From Erysipelotrichaceae bacterium NK3D112 (GTDB taxonomy: Bacteria; Bacillota_I; Bacilli_A; Erysipelotrichales; Erysipelotrichaceae): a stretch of DNA of 64,000 nucleotides. The DNA lies in NCBI GenBank assembly GCA_000701725.1, contig JNJQ01000001.1, forward strand, positions 1-64,000, read 5' to 3'. This document shows positions 27,062 through 35,817 of the stretch, piece after piece (within the stretch, counting starts at the first letter, position 1; each line of letters begins with the position of its first letter). A program made the translations under genes and the position numbers. The notes under the pieces were generated by a model. It worked only from the letters and a program-made list of their open reading frames with translations, ran no database searches and was not told where the DNA came from.

Positions 27062-29680
27062 ATGAAAACGACAATCAAACGACTGATCATCATTCTGCTT
27101 TGCATTTTCACTATCATCCCGTTTTTTTCTGCGGTCCATGCTGAAGAAGGGGATGGGGAGACACGCACCATCCATTCGCGTTTCTATGTGCTGACGACAA
27201 AGGAGACAAGAACCCTGGATGTGCCGTTTAATAAAAACTGGTTCAACCGGGACGCCCGCATATACAGCCATGATCTGTGCAAGCTGTCCATCGGTCTTGC
27301 TACGGCTGCCTTCCGTCCCAACGCGGCGGATGAGGACCACAGTACGGCTGACATCAATCTCAGGCAGTTTCTGTCTGAAGCGGACTTCGTTGATCTGCGC
27401 AGCGATGACTATGAAAAGAATCCGGGCATGTATACCGTTTCAACCGTCATGGGCCATCAGCGCATCGGCGAAGGGGAGGATTCCTATGAGCTGATCGCGG
27501 TCGGCATCTGCGGACAGGGATATCTGGATGAATGGGAATCCAACTTCTCGATCGGCGACGATAAAATCCACGAAGGTTTCAACCGTTCCGCAGGACTTGT
27601 CTATGACCGTATTTTCGGCTACATCGCTTCGGCGAAAATCAAAGGCCCTTACAAGGTGTGGATCTCCGGCTTCTCACGGGCTGCCGCCATTTCCAATATC
27701 ACCGCGGCCAGACTGAGCGAGGCGGATGAGTTCGGACAGGCCAATGTGTTTGCCTATACATTTGCCACCCCGCGCACCGTGATCACGAAATACTTTGACA
27801 CCTACCTCAACATCTTCAATATCGTCGGCAAGGCTGACCCGGTTCCCCAGGTGCCGTTTGCGGATTGGGGATATGAGCGCTATGGTCAGACATTCTATCT
27901 GCCGGCCATGGAAACCGATTCCGACTTTGAGGAAAAGCGCGTCCGTGCCAATGTGGTATACAAGGAGCTGACCGGCATCGACTACTGGTACAACCGCGAT
28001 GCCAACAATCTGCTCAGAGACATTCTTGCCTATTTCATCGAGATCTGCCCGAGTGCGGAAGTCTATGCCAATTCCATCCAGAACAACTTCATTGCGCTTT
28101 GGGAAGACCGCAGTCCGGTCAATATTCTGAGCAGACTGATCGCCATGGCAAACGACCCGATTCTGATCACGGAGAAAAACCGGGGTGAGGCGAATATGCT
28201 GCTGAATTATCTGCTGCTGTTTGCCATGGACTGGTTTGATTCAAACAGTCTGTTCTCACGCTGGAACAAAAACGCCTCCCTTGGCGCCAATATTCTGCAG
28301 GCCCATACGCCCGAGCTTTATGTCTCATGGCTTTATTCCGCAGGGCCAAAAGAGCTTTACAATGAGCAGCAGCACTATGTGACCTATGTGTTTGACTATA
28401 TGAATGAGGTCTGTCTCTACAAAGACGGAAACCTGATCGAAAGCCTGCCCGGGCCGGTTTTGATCGACCCTGAAACAACTGACTCTGTCGAGATTATCAA
28501 GGAATCAGACAGAGTTGTTCCGGACAATTACCAATACATGGATTACATTGATAACTCCGTGTCTGTTCAATTGCCGCGTGATACGGAATATGAGATCGTC
28601 CTGAAAGTGGAGTCAGGCACGCCTGTCACCTGGGTGGAGGCAAACTATGCCGCCGGCCGCCAGACACCGCTTTCCACAATCCTCAGGGTATATGAGTGCG
28701 ATGCGCATGAAGACCTCATCATTCATGTGAAGCCGGAAATGGATGATGAATTTGACACGACCAAAGGCATGAACAGAGATGAGCTATATGAGAGTGAAAG
28801 CGACGAGCCTTATTCCTATACGGTGCTGATCACAAGACCGTCAAATGCGACTGTATCATGGCGCGATGCGATTCTCTGGGCGATCGGTATTGCCACATCC
28901 ATTATTTCCCTGTTTATTTTCCAGATCGTCTTTGTGGTCGGCAAGCTCAGACACAACCGCCGCATCCGTCTTGGCTGGATTCCCAAGGGAACAAAATACA
29001 GAGCACTTCCGCAGTTATGCGTAACGGTCATTTTCATCCTGTATGTGCTCATGCTGTTTGATTATTCCCTGTTCCCGGACAATAAGAATGTGATCACGGT
29101 GCTCAAAGTGGAGATTGCCGTGCTGTCCTCACTGATTGCCTTAATCGGTTTCCTCAAGCGAAGAAACATGCTGTCCGGTTTCATCACGATCGGCGTTGCG
29201 CTGCTTGGCATTGCGGATGCGATCACCGCCAATTCCATCCTGGCAGGCTCGCTCCTGCACATCGCAGCCTATATCACACTGACTTATGCCTATATCAAAG
29301 AGGAGATGCCGGGCTTCCGCCGCATCACCACATGGGTGATCATGACCGGAATCGGCGTTGCCGCATTGATGAGCGTCGATGGCAGCTATGGCTTCCTGCG
29401 GGTGATTGCCATTGTGTATCTGGCAGCTTCGGCAGCCATGGTGATCAGTTCGCTTGTATTGCCAAGAAGAGTCTTCTACGGAAGCATCTTCCTCTTCTTT
29501 GCGGGAATGCTGCTGATGTACAATCAGATCAACGGCACAACCTTCTTCAGCCACGCGCTTTCCCTTGGCTTCTATTACCTGGCCATCATCGCATTGGCTA
29601 CCGCAAACACAAGAATCATCATTCCGAAACTGGTGCCCGAAATGCTCGAGCAGGAGGCAGGAATCGAAACGGCCGGATGA
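27062..29680 (+). CDS. Secreted lipase-like domain fused to a polytopic membrane domain
   Basis: Protein of 872 residues with a cleavable signal peptide ending near SAVHAEE (27). The external part (about 30-600) has an alpha/beta-hydrolase look: the nucleophile elbow GFSRA with S205, followed by FAYTFATPRTV and VGKADPVPQVP with a candidate acid D259, as in class-3 lipases. After a linker come about eight membrane helices (about 600-860). I know no characterised protein with this order. It may be a membrane-bound lipid or ester hydrolase. The ATG lacks a Shine-Dalgarno; a TAAAAT box ends six bases before it, so the mRNA may be leaderless. Confidence 0.8.
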   Translation: MKTTIKRLIIILLCIFTIIPFFSAVHAEEGDGETRTIHSRFYVLTTKETRTLDVPFNKNWFNRDARIYSHDLCKLSIGLATAAFRPNAADEDHSTADINLRQFLSEADFVDLRSDDYEKNPGMYTVSTVMGHQRIGEGEDSYELIAVGICGQGYLDEWESNFSIGDDKIHEGFNRSAGLVYDRIFGYIASAKIKGPYKVWISGFSRAAAISNITAARLSEADEFGQANVFAYTFATPRTVITKYFDTYLNIFNIVGKADPVPQVPFADWGYERYGQTFYLPAMETDSDFEEKRVRANVVYKELTGIDYWYNRDANNLLRDILAYFIEICPSAEVYANSIQNNFIALWEDRSPVNILSRLIAMANDPILITEKNRGEANMLLNYLLLFAMDWFDSNSLFSRWNKNASLGANILQAHTPELYVSWLYSAGPKELYNEQQHYVTYVFDYMNEVCLYKDGNLIESLPGPVLIDPETTDSVEIIKESDRVVPDNYQYMDYIDNSVSVQLPRDTEYEIVLKVESGTPVTWVEANYAAGRQTPLSTILRVYECDAHEDLIIHVKPEMDDEFDTTKGMNRDELYESESDEPYSYTVLITRPSNATVSWRDAILWAIGIATSIISLFIFQIVFVVGKLRHNRRIRLGWIPKGTKYRALPQLCVTVIFILYVLMLFDYSLFPDNKNVITVLKVEIAVLSSLIALIGFLKRRNMLSGFITIGVALLGIADAITANSILAGSLLHIAAYITLTYAYIKEEMPGFRRITTWVIMTGIGVAALMSVDGSYGFLRVIAIVYLAASAAMVISSLVLPRRVFYGSIFLFFAGMLLMYNQINGTTFFSHALSLGFYYLAIIALATANTRIIIPKLVPEMLEQEAGIETAG

Positions 29681-29695
29681 AAATCCGGCTGTTTT
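29671..29695 (+). terminator. Terminator overlapping the stop of the lipase-like gene
   Basis: Stem GCCGGAT/ATCCGGC with loop GAAA (29672-29689), then TGTTTT. Confidence 0.75.
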
Positions 29696-29782
29696 GAATG
29701 TTCAAAAACCATACAGATCCCATTCACGTTGCGTTCAGAAAATGATTGTAAACTGCAATCATTCAAAGAAAGGAACAGCGAT

Positions 29783-31171
29783 ATGAAAAACAGATTATGG
29801 ACAGCACTGATCCTGACATCAGTCACGGCTTTATACGGATGCACCTCAACTGCAGCGGAAGATTCTGTTACGGAAGAAATCACGGAAACAGCCGAAGCGG
29901 AAGAAACCGCAGCTGAAGAAACCGCAGAGACTTCACTGAACACATCTTCATATCTGACTGAGGATGATATTGAAATTAATCAGACGATTGAAAACAGCGA
30001 GGATGGCGGACATGCGCTTGAGGCAGACGGAGAGACAGTCTCCCTGAGCAATGCCCTGATTACGAAAACAGGGGAAAGCTCCGGCGATGAGGCGGACTTC
30101 TATGGTGAAAACGCTGCTGTATATGCGCATGATGAGGCAACTCTTGATCTGAGCAATCTCATCATTAAAACAAACGGAACCCATGCCAACGCCGTGTTCA
30201 GCTACGGCAGCGGCACAACCGTCAATATTGAAGATTCTTATATTTACACCGAAGGCAACTGTTCCGGCGGCTTGATGACTACCGGCGGAGGAACCATGAA
30301 TGCGTCAAATCTGACCATTCACACAACCGGCAATTCCTCAGCTGCCATCCGCTCGGACAGAGGGGGCGGCACAGTCAATGTGAGCGGCGGCTCCTATACA
30401 ACCGAAGGCAAAGGCTCACCGGTCATTTACTCGACCGCTGATATCACCGTCTCTGACGCACTTCTCACATCGACAAGCGCACAGGGCGTGGTCGTCGAAG
30501 GCAGCAACTCCGCAACATTGAACAACTGCGAACTGAATGCGTCCAACGTATCCAAAAACAGCGACAAATCCGATTATTACCAGGCGGTGATGATCTATCA
30601 GTCGATGAGCGGAGACGCCGCGGAAGGTCTGGCTTCCTTCACCATGAACAGCGGCACCCTCACCAACGCCAACGGTGACATCTTCTTCGTCAACAACACC
30701 ACCGCAGAAATCACTCTGAACAATGCGGAGATCATCAACGAATCTGACGGCGTGTTCCTCAGAGCCGCTGCGGCCGGCTGGGGCACTGAAGGCGCTAACG
30801 GCGGCCGGGTCACACTGTACGCGACAGATCAGGAAATCAACGGCGATCTGTTGGCAGATGATGTTTCCTCACTGAATCTGTATCTGAGCGAAGGCTCTCT
30901 GCTTAACGGCGCGATCAATCCGGATGGCGAAGCAGGGGATGTCTATGTTGAAATCGATGATGATTCCGTATGGACACTGAGCGCGGATTCCTATATCACA
31001 TCTCTGACCTGCGACGCGGATGCGATTGATCTTAACGGATATACACTTTATATCAACGGTGTTGAATATACCGAGGGCACAGCCAGTGAAGGCAGCGCCA
31101 TTGAAGTCACAGTCTCATCCAGCGCATCCCACAGCGGCATGCCTGCCGGAGAACCTCCCGCAAAGCCCTGA
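29783..31171 (+). CDS. Beta-helix repeat lipoprotein
   Basis: Protein of 462 residues with a lipoprotein signal (lipobox LYGC, Cys20), then an acidic, Glu/Thr/Ala-rich linker (about 25-60). A long repetitive domain follows, with recurring strands such as VSLSNALITKTGE, LDLSNLIIKTNGT, VNIEDSYIYTEGN, MNASNLTIHTTGN and ITLNNAEIINES, typical of a right-handed parallel beta-helix (pectin-lyase-like). The C-terminus ends in a Ser/Pro-rich tail. No catalytic motif is visible, so a surface adhesin or glycan-binding role is possible. AAAGGAA lies before ATG 29783; an upstream in-frame ATG (29729) would bury the signal peptide. Confidence 0.85.
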   Translation: MKNRLWTALILTSVTALYGCTSTAAEDSVTEEITETAEAEETAAEETAETSLNTSSYLTEDDIEINQTIENSEDGGHALEADGETVSLSNALITKTGESSGDEADFYGENAAVYAHDEATLDLSNLIIKTNGTHANAVFSYGSGTTVNIEDSYIYTEGNCSGGLMTTGGGTMNASNLTIHTTGNSSAAIRSDRGGGTVNVSGGSYTTEGKGSPVIYSTADITVSDALLTSTSAQGVVVEGSNSATLNNCELNASNVSKNSDKSDYYQAVMIYQSMSGDAAEGLASFTMNSGTLTNANGDIFFVNNTTAEITLNNAEIINESDGVFLRAAAAGWGTEGANGGRVTLYATDQEINGDLLADDVSSLNLYLSEGSLLNGAINPDGEAGDVYVEIDDDSVWTLSADSYITSLTCDADAIDLNGYTLYINGVEYTEGTASEGSAIEVTVSSSASHSGMPAGEPPAKP

Positions 31172-31216
31172 TGATCCGAAAGATCATACTGAATACTGAA
31201 CAACTGAAACACAGAG

Positions 31217-31254
31217 GGCCGTCATTTCCGCACAGCCGGAAAGCACGGCCTTTT
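31217..31254 (+). terminator. Terminator of the beta-helix lipoprotein gene
   Basis: Compound hairpin: outer stem GGCCGT/ACGGCC and inner stem TTTCCG/CGGAAA around CACAGC, followed by TTTT. Confidence 0.8.
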
Positions 31255-31372
31255 GTGTGAAAAAATTCACCGGACAGAGAAGAGATAAGACAAAAGGTGA
31301 GAGCGAACATGTTATAATTCATTCGAAGAAAACATGATTCATGATAATCATTAAAAAGAGGAGGAGATCATT

Positions 31373-32200
31373 ATGGCTTCATTCACAATGAAGAATGATG
31401 AAGTCTGTGTCGTCATCGATGAACACGCTTCGGAAATTCACAGTTTCAAAGACAATGAGACAGGACTCGAGTATATGTGGCAGGGGGATCCCGCATACTG
31501 GAGCGGAAGAAATCCGACCCTGTTCCCGATGGTCGGCAGCACCTGGGACAAGATTCTCCATATCGACGGCAAGGAATACAAGACAGGCAACCACGGCTTC
31601 TGCCGCCGCTCTGATTTCACATGCATCGAACACACGGACAATGAGATTGTCATGGAACTCAAGGACAATGAGATGACACGCTCGGAATATCCGTTTGCCT
31701 TCACCCTGCAGATCCGCTATGAATTATGCGGAAAGAAACTCGTGATCACCTATACGATCAAAAATGAGAACGACCGCGAGATGCCGTTCAACTTTGGCCT
31801 GCATCCCGCTTTCAACTGCCCGGTTGAGCCGGATAAGAAATTTGAAGATTATCACATCGGCTTCTCCAATCATGAGACATTCGAATGGTTAACCACCAAA
31901 GCGGACAATATTAAAGAGCTCGCTCTTGACCGTGAGGCTCTGGCGGCTACAATTATCATCACTGACCCGAACAGCAGCTATGCCGAACTGACAGACGGAA
32001 ACCATGGCGTGCGGGTCAGCTGCGTCGGATACAAGTGGCTTGCCTTCTGGAGCCCGAACGCACCGTTTGTGTGCATCGAGCCGTGGCACAGCCACACCGA
32101 CTTCACGGAAGTGAAGGTTCCTTTCGAGGAAAGAGAAGGAACGCTCAAACTTGAGGCAGGCAAGACCTTCACAACCGCCTATTCCATCGAAGTATTCTGA
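31373..32200 (+). CDS. Aldose 1-epimerase family protein (LacX/GalM-like)
   Basis: Protein of 275 residues in the galactose-mutarotase fold. It has FKDNETGLEYMWQGDPAYWSGRNPTLFPMVG, the NHGFCRRSDF block with the catalytic His, then FNFGLHPAFNCP with the second His and PFVCIEPWHSHTDF with the Glu. The group is shorter than classical GalM (about 340) and fits the LacX-like branch. It probably equilibrates alpha and beta anomers of a sugar or sugar phosphate. GAGGAG precedes the ATG. nagB starts 27 bases downstream with its own GGAG, so a shared transcript for sugar catabolism is likely. Confidence 0.93.
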   Translation: MASFTMKNDEVCVVIDEHASEIHSFKDNETGLEYMWQGDPAYWSGRNPTLFPMVGSTWDKILHIDGKEYKTGNHGFCRRSDFTCIEHTDNEIVMELKDNEMTRSEYPFAFTLQIRYELCGKKLVITYTIKNENDREMPFNFGLHPAFNCPVEPDKKFEDYHIGFSNHETFEWLTTKADNIKELALDREALAATIIITDPNSSYAELTDGNHGVRVSCVGYKWLAFWSPNAPFVCIEPWHSHTDFTEVKVPFEEREGTLKLEAGKTFTTAYSIEVF

Positions 32201-32227
32201 TTTGATTATAGAAAGGAGTCATCGCCT

Positions 32228-32956
32228 ATGTTCAACGTAGTAATCGCTGATGATTATGATCTGGTCAGCTCGGAAGCTTTCAAGATCATGAGAAGCGTAC
32301 TGACAAAGGAAAAGCCCGTACTTGGCTTAGCCACCGGTTCCTCACCGGTCGGTCTGTACAAAAAGATGATTGCCGACCACAAGAGCAACAATACCAGCTA
32401 TAAAAATGTCATCACATTCAATCTGGATGAATACATCGGTATTCCCAGAAACCACGAACAGAGCTATTACACATTCATGCACGAAAACCTCTTCGACAGC
32501 CTGAACATCCCGGAGGAAAACATTCATATTCCCCGCGGAGACTGCGAGGATATGGAAGCGGAATGCGCCCGCTATGAGGAAGAACTGTCAAAGTATGTGA
32601 TTGATCTGCAGGTGCTCGGCATCGGCAGCGACGGACACATCGCTTTCAATGAGCCGGGTGTGAGCTTTGATTCCCTGACCCATGTCATGGAACTGACCGA
32701 ACAGACCAGACGCGACAATGCCCGCTTCTTTGATGATGATATCAATGAGGTTCCGACCCATGCCATCACAATGGGCTTAGCCTCCATCATGAAAGCGAGC
32801 AAGATCATCGTCATCGCCACCGGCGCCAACAAGGCCGATGCGGTCTACGGCATGGTCAAGGGACCCAAATCCAGTGACTGTCCGGCAAGCATTCTGCAGG
32901 ACCATGATGATGTGACCGTAATCCTTGACAACGATGCGGCCAGCCGGATCATCTGA
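32228..32956 (+). CDS. nagB: Glucosamine-6-phosphate deaminase
   Basis: Protein of 242 residues. Blocks LGLATGSSPVGLY, FNLDEYIGIP (with the catalytic Asp) and GIGSDGHIAFNEPG, and the helix following it, are diagnostic of NagB. It converts glucosamine-6-phosphate to fructose-6-phosphate and ammonia, channelling amino sugars from host glycans or peptidoglycan into glycolysis. AAAGGAG lies before the ATG. It follows the aldose epimerase closely. No nagA or NagC/NagR-type regulator lies nearby. The length is slightly shorter than the E. coli hexameric enzyme, consistent with the monomeric Firmicute type. Confidence 0.97.
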   Translation: MFNVVIADDYDLVSSEAFKIMRSVLTKEKPVLGLATGSSPVGLYKKMIADHKSNNTSYKNVITFNLDEYIGIPRNHEQSYYTFMHENLFDSLNIPEENIHIPRGDCEDMEAECARYEEELSKYVIDLQVLGIGSDGHIAFNEPGVSFDSLTHVMELTEQTRRDNARFFDDDINEVPTHAITMGLASIMKASKIIVIATGANKADAVYGMVKGPKSSDCPASILQDHDDVTVILDNDAASRII

Positions 32957-33017
32957 GGTGCATTCTGCTTAATACGCCGAATTGTTTGTGCAATAATACA
33001 GACGGAGGTAATTGAAA

Positions 33018-33320
33018 ATGTATATTGTAAAAAATGAAGAAGATTTTGATCAGATCCTGAAAGATAACGAAGCAGTATTTGTTGACTTCTATGCCGACTG
33101 GTGCGGACCCTGCAAGATGGTCGGCCCGATCGTTGAGGAGCTTGCTGAAGAAAAGACAGACGTCAAATTCATCAAGGTCAACGTTGATGATGTTCCGGAA
33201 GTTGCTGAAAGATTCGGCATCATGTCCATCCCGACTCTGATCTACTTCAGGAACGGTGAAGTTGCCGGCCAGACACTCGGCTTCCAGCCCAAAGAAGCAA
33301 TCGCATCCATCATCAAATAA
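33018..33320 (+). CDS. trxA: Thioredoxin
   Basis: Protein of 100 residues with the classical active site WCGPCK, the FVDFYADWCGPCKMVGPIVEELAEE helix, the cis-proline loop MSIPTLIYF and a C-terminal helix. It reduces disulfides in cytoplasmic proteins. A TTG at 33012 is in frame, but ATG 33018 has GGAGG with a suitable spacer (nine bases). It is followed by a terminator that also serves the convergent sulfatase gene. Confidence 0.97.
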   Translation: MYIVKNEEDFDQILKDNEAVFVDFYADWCGPCKMVGPIVEELAEEKTDVKFIKVNVDDVPEVAERFGIMSIPTLIYFRNGEVAGQTLGFQPKEAIASIIK

Positions 33321-33345
33321 GCTTCATTCAGAATACAAAGTCAGA

Positions 33346-33372
33346 AAAACCGGTGGGATTCACCGGTTTTCT
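33346..33372. terminator. Bidirectional terminator between thioredoxin and sulfatase genes
   Basis: Perfect 10-bp stem AAAACCGGTG/CACCGGTTTT with loop GGATT, T-rich on both outer sides. Confidence 0.9.
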
Positions 33373-33379
33373 TAATGCA

Positions 33380-34855
33380 CTACTGTCTGGGCTTAATCGA
33401 CTCGGGCGTTAAGAAACGTGAGTCATAAAAGCGGGGAACCGTATCGCATGTCTCCTGGTACCACCTGAGCATTTCCAGCTTCAGTTTCAGGATGACTGCT
33501 TCATACTGTTCTTCATCGATACGGTTGATCTTTTCCTTCGGATCGCTTTCAAGATCATAGAATTCATCGTTTCCTGACATGCGCATGACATATTTGTAAC
33601 GGCCGTCAAAGATCATCGTTCCTTTTTCGTGGGCGTCATCATCCGCTTCCGCATTCATCTTGGCCCAATAGTCGCTCGTTTTCGAAGGCCCCTGATCACC
33701 GTATTTGTGATATTCATCGGCCTGCTTTTCACATGCGCGTCTGCCGCCTTCGCAGAACACGCACTGTCTGTGGGCTGCGTTTCTGTCTTCAATGCATGCA
33801 CGCAATGATCGGCCGAACTGATCATGTTCCGGCGCGACATTCGCATAATCCATGAGTATCGCATAGAAATCGACAAGTTCGCACAATGATGTGCAGATGC
33901 CCGGATCGCACTTTTCACTCTTGGGAGGCTTGATCAGAAGGGGAACCCTTGTCAGCACATCCTCAAAGCTGTTCTGCGCCTTTTCGGGCAGATCATAGTC
34001 ACCGGCAAAATCGCCATGGTCGGAAAGGAAGAAGATCGCCGTGTTATCATAGATGTCCGCTTTCTTCAGCGCATCCACGATCATCGCAAACATATCATCG
34101 ACAAGTGAGCACTGGGCCAGATAGATTCTCTGGATTTCCTTCCATCGTTCCTCACTCATCCCATCAAGCGCGGAGAATTCACGCAGTTTCTGAATCATCA
34201 GGGATTTTCCTTTTGTATCACTGAAATGAACTCTCTCCTCAATCAGATCCGGATTGATCCGTTCATAATGCTCGCGGTCAGTCAGATAAGGCACATGCGG
34301 ATTCTGCCAGCCAATGAACATGCATAACGGATCGCTTTCATCCTTCTGTTTCAGAATCCTCTCACACGCGGCCCTGGTGTCGGCCATGTCGGGACTTTCT
34401 CCCTCATATATGCCGATGTAGTGGGAATAGGGGAACTCTTGCGAAACATGGGGACGGGGAGGATTGCTGATATTGGAAAAACCGCCTGCCTGCAGTTCAT
34501 CAAACTGGGTGGCCATTTCGCCGGGCACATTGGCGGCGATGAAGTCATTTCTTGAATTCATCCACACCTTATATCCGTTTCTGCGCAGCTCGGCAAACAA
34601 GGTATCCTTACCGTCATGCATCAGATAATGCATGGTGCGGTGACCGTTCACATGTGGATAAAGACCGGTGAAAAAGCTGCACCGGGAGGGGACGCAGACC
34701 GGGTTCTGGCAATAGGTGTGATCAAATGATACCGCCTCATTTTGTGCGAACCAGTCAAGATGGGGTGTGGATGCGGCAGGATTTCCGGTATGGCCCATGG
34801 TATTCCAGCGCATCTCATCGGGATTAATAATAATGATGTTGGGATGTCTGCTCAT
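33380..34855 (-). CDS. Sulfatase (Cys-type, type I)
   Basis: Protein of 491 residues in the alkaline-phosphatase superfamily. N-terminal NIIIINPDEMRWN carries the metal-binding Asp, and CVPSRCSFFTG contains C54 of the CxPSR signature that must be converted to formylglycine. FFLSDHGDFAGDY is the C-terminal metal site. There is no signal peptide, so it acts inside the cell on an imported sulfated or phosphonated substrate. Cys-type sulfatases in anaerobes need a radical SAM maturase (anSME); none is adjacent. An ATG at 34894 is in frame, but CAGGAGG six bases before ATG 34855 decides the start. Confidence 0.93.
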   Translation of the reverse strand: MSRHPNIIIINPDEMRWNTMGHTGNPAASTPHLDWFAQNEAVSFDHTYCQNPVCVPSRCSFFTGLYPHVNGHRTMHYLMHDGKDTLFAELRRNGYKVWMNSRNDFIAANVPGEMATQFDELQAGGFSNISNPPRPHVSQEFPYSHYIGIYEGESPDMADTRAACERILKQKDESDPLCMFIGWQNPHVPYLTDREHYERINPDLIEERVHFSDTKGKSLMIQKLREFSALDGMSEERWKEIQRIYLAQCSLVDDMFAMIVDALKKADIYDNTAIFFLSDHGDFAGDYDLPEKAQNSFEDVLTRVPLLIKPPKSEKCDPGICTSLCELVDFYAILMDYANVAPEHDQFGRSLRACIEDRNAAHRQCVFCEGGRRACEKQADEYHKYGDQGPSKTSDYWAKMNAEADDDAHEKGTMIFDGRYKYVMRMSGNDEFYDLESDPKEKINRIDEEQYEAVILKLKLEMLRWYQETCDTVPRFYDSRFLTPESIKPRQ

Positions 34856-35025
34856 AAATCCTCCTGTGAACTGCCTGTGTTCACAATATAACACAGCCGC
34901 TCTGAAATGTTGCGGATTATGAGCGAAAGAGGAACTGATTCATATTGCCAAAAGCAGCACTGCCAAATGAATTCCGTCAGGCACAGATTTTCTTTCGTGA
35001 AGATGGCAGAACGAAACAAATTCTG

Positions 35026-35054
35026 TTGCATTAATTTCATTTGAAAGATATAAT
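35026..35054 (+). promoter_or_regulatory. Promoter of the tRNA-Cys/tRNA-Leu unit
   Basis: TTGCAT (35026-35031) and TATAAT (35049-35054) are 17 bases apart, about 22 bases before the tRNA-Cys 5' end. Confidence 0.8.
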
Positions 35055-35076
35055 GATTTGGCAAGTGGAGAGATAT

Positions 35077-35150
35077 GGTGCCATAGCCAAGTGGTAAGGC
35101 AACAGACTGCAACTCTGTGACCGCCGGTTCGACCCCGGCTGGCACCTCCA
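35077..35150 (+). tRNA. trnC: tRNA-Cys (anticodon GCA)
   Basis: Acceptor stem GGTGCCA pairs with TGGCACC, followed by T and an encoded CCA. The anticodon GCA lies at 35109-35111, and the T arm contains GGTTCGACCCC. Confidence 0.96.
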
Positions 35151-35167
35151 CTTATTTTTTATCTAAA

Positions 35168-35254
35168 GGGGAAGTGGCGGAATCGGCAGACGCAACGGAC
35201 TTAAAATCCGTTGGTGGCAACACCGTGTGGGTTCAAGTCCCATCTTCCCCACCA
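35168..35254 (+). tRNA. trnL: tRNA-Leu (anticodon TAA)
   Basis: Acceptor GGGGAAG pairs with CTTCCCC, with encoded ACCA. The anticodon TAA lies at 35202-35204 in loop CTTAAAA. The long variable arm (TGGTGGCAACACC) is typical of leucine tRNA. It lies 17 bases after tRNA-Cys in the same transcript. Confidence 0.97.
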
Positions 35255-35263
35255 CTTAACCTG

Positions 35264-35290
35264 AAGTCCGGAGATTCTCCGGACTTTTAC
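35264..35290 (+). terminator. Terminator of the tRNA unit
   Basis: Perfect 10-bp stem AAGTCCGGAG/CTCCGGACTT with loop ATT, then TTTACTTT. Confidence 0.9.
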
Positions 35291-35376
35291 TTTCTGTGCA
35301 CATGATCTGTTTTCCAATTATAATGAATTTAAGCAATGCATTGCCCGCTTGAAGGGCATTTATGAGGATCATGGAT

Positions 35377-35715
35377 ATGAGTGAAAGAAAAGAACAGGTT
35401 GACGCAATTCTTGCGAAGGTGAAGGAGCTGCTCAGAAAAGGCTCCGTGACAAAGGTGATTGTCAGGGATAAAGCCGGAAAGAAGATTTTCGGCTTCTCGG
35501 CAAATGTCGGCATTGCCGGCTCATTGATCGCGCTGCACGCGCCGATCCTGGCGCTTGGCGCGGTGCTGCTGGCAAACAGTGCCGGCACAACCGTTGAGGT
35601 GGTCAAGACAAACGGCGAAGTCATTGACCTCTCAGGCGCCGCAAAGGAAACCGCAGCGACATTTGTCGATTACACCCGCGGAATCGTGGATGCCTTCACG
35701 GACAGAAAAGACTGA
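35377..35715 (+). CDS. DUF4342 family protein
   Basis: Protein of 112 residues. MSERKEQVDAILAKVKELLRKGSVTKVIVRDKAGKKI is followed by a hydrophobic stretch FGFSANVGIAGSLIALHAPILALGAVLLANSAGTTVEVV, as in DUF4342, where a charged helix leads into a beta/hydrophobic region. Its function is unknown; some family members carry a UBA-like helix at the N-terminus. Starts at 35362, 35371 and 35377 are all in frame. GAGGA at 35364-35368 fits ATG 35377 best. It is monocistronic with a terminator. Confidence 0.85.
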   Translation: MSERKEQVDAILAKVKELLRKGSVTKVIVRDKAGKKIFGFSANVGIAGSLIALHAPILALGAVLLANSAGTTVEVVKTNGEVIDLSGAAKETAATFVDYTRGIVDAFTDRKD

Positions 35716-35731
35716 AGATGGTTCAGAAACG

Positions 35732-35760
35732 GCAGGGAACGCACGGTTTCCTGCTTTTTT
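35732..35760 (+). terminator. Terminator of the DUF4342 gene
   Basis: Stem GCAGGGAAC/GTTTCCTGC with one G-T pair, followed by TTTTTT. Confidence 0.82.
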
Positions 35761-35817
35761 GCGCTTTTGTGCATCTTTTCCAATATTCCTGTATAATCCT
35801 TATGGAAGGAAATAACG

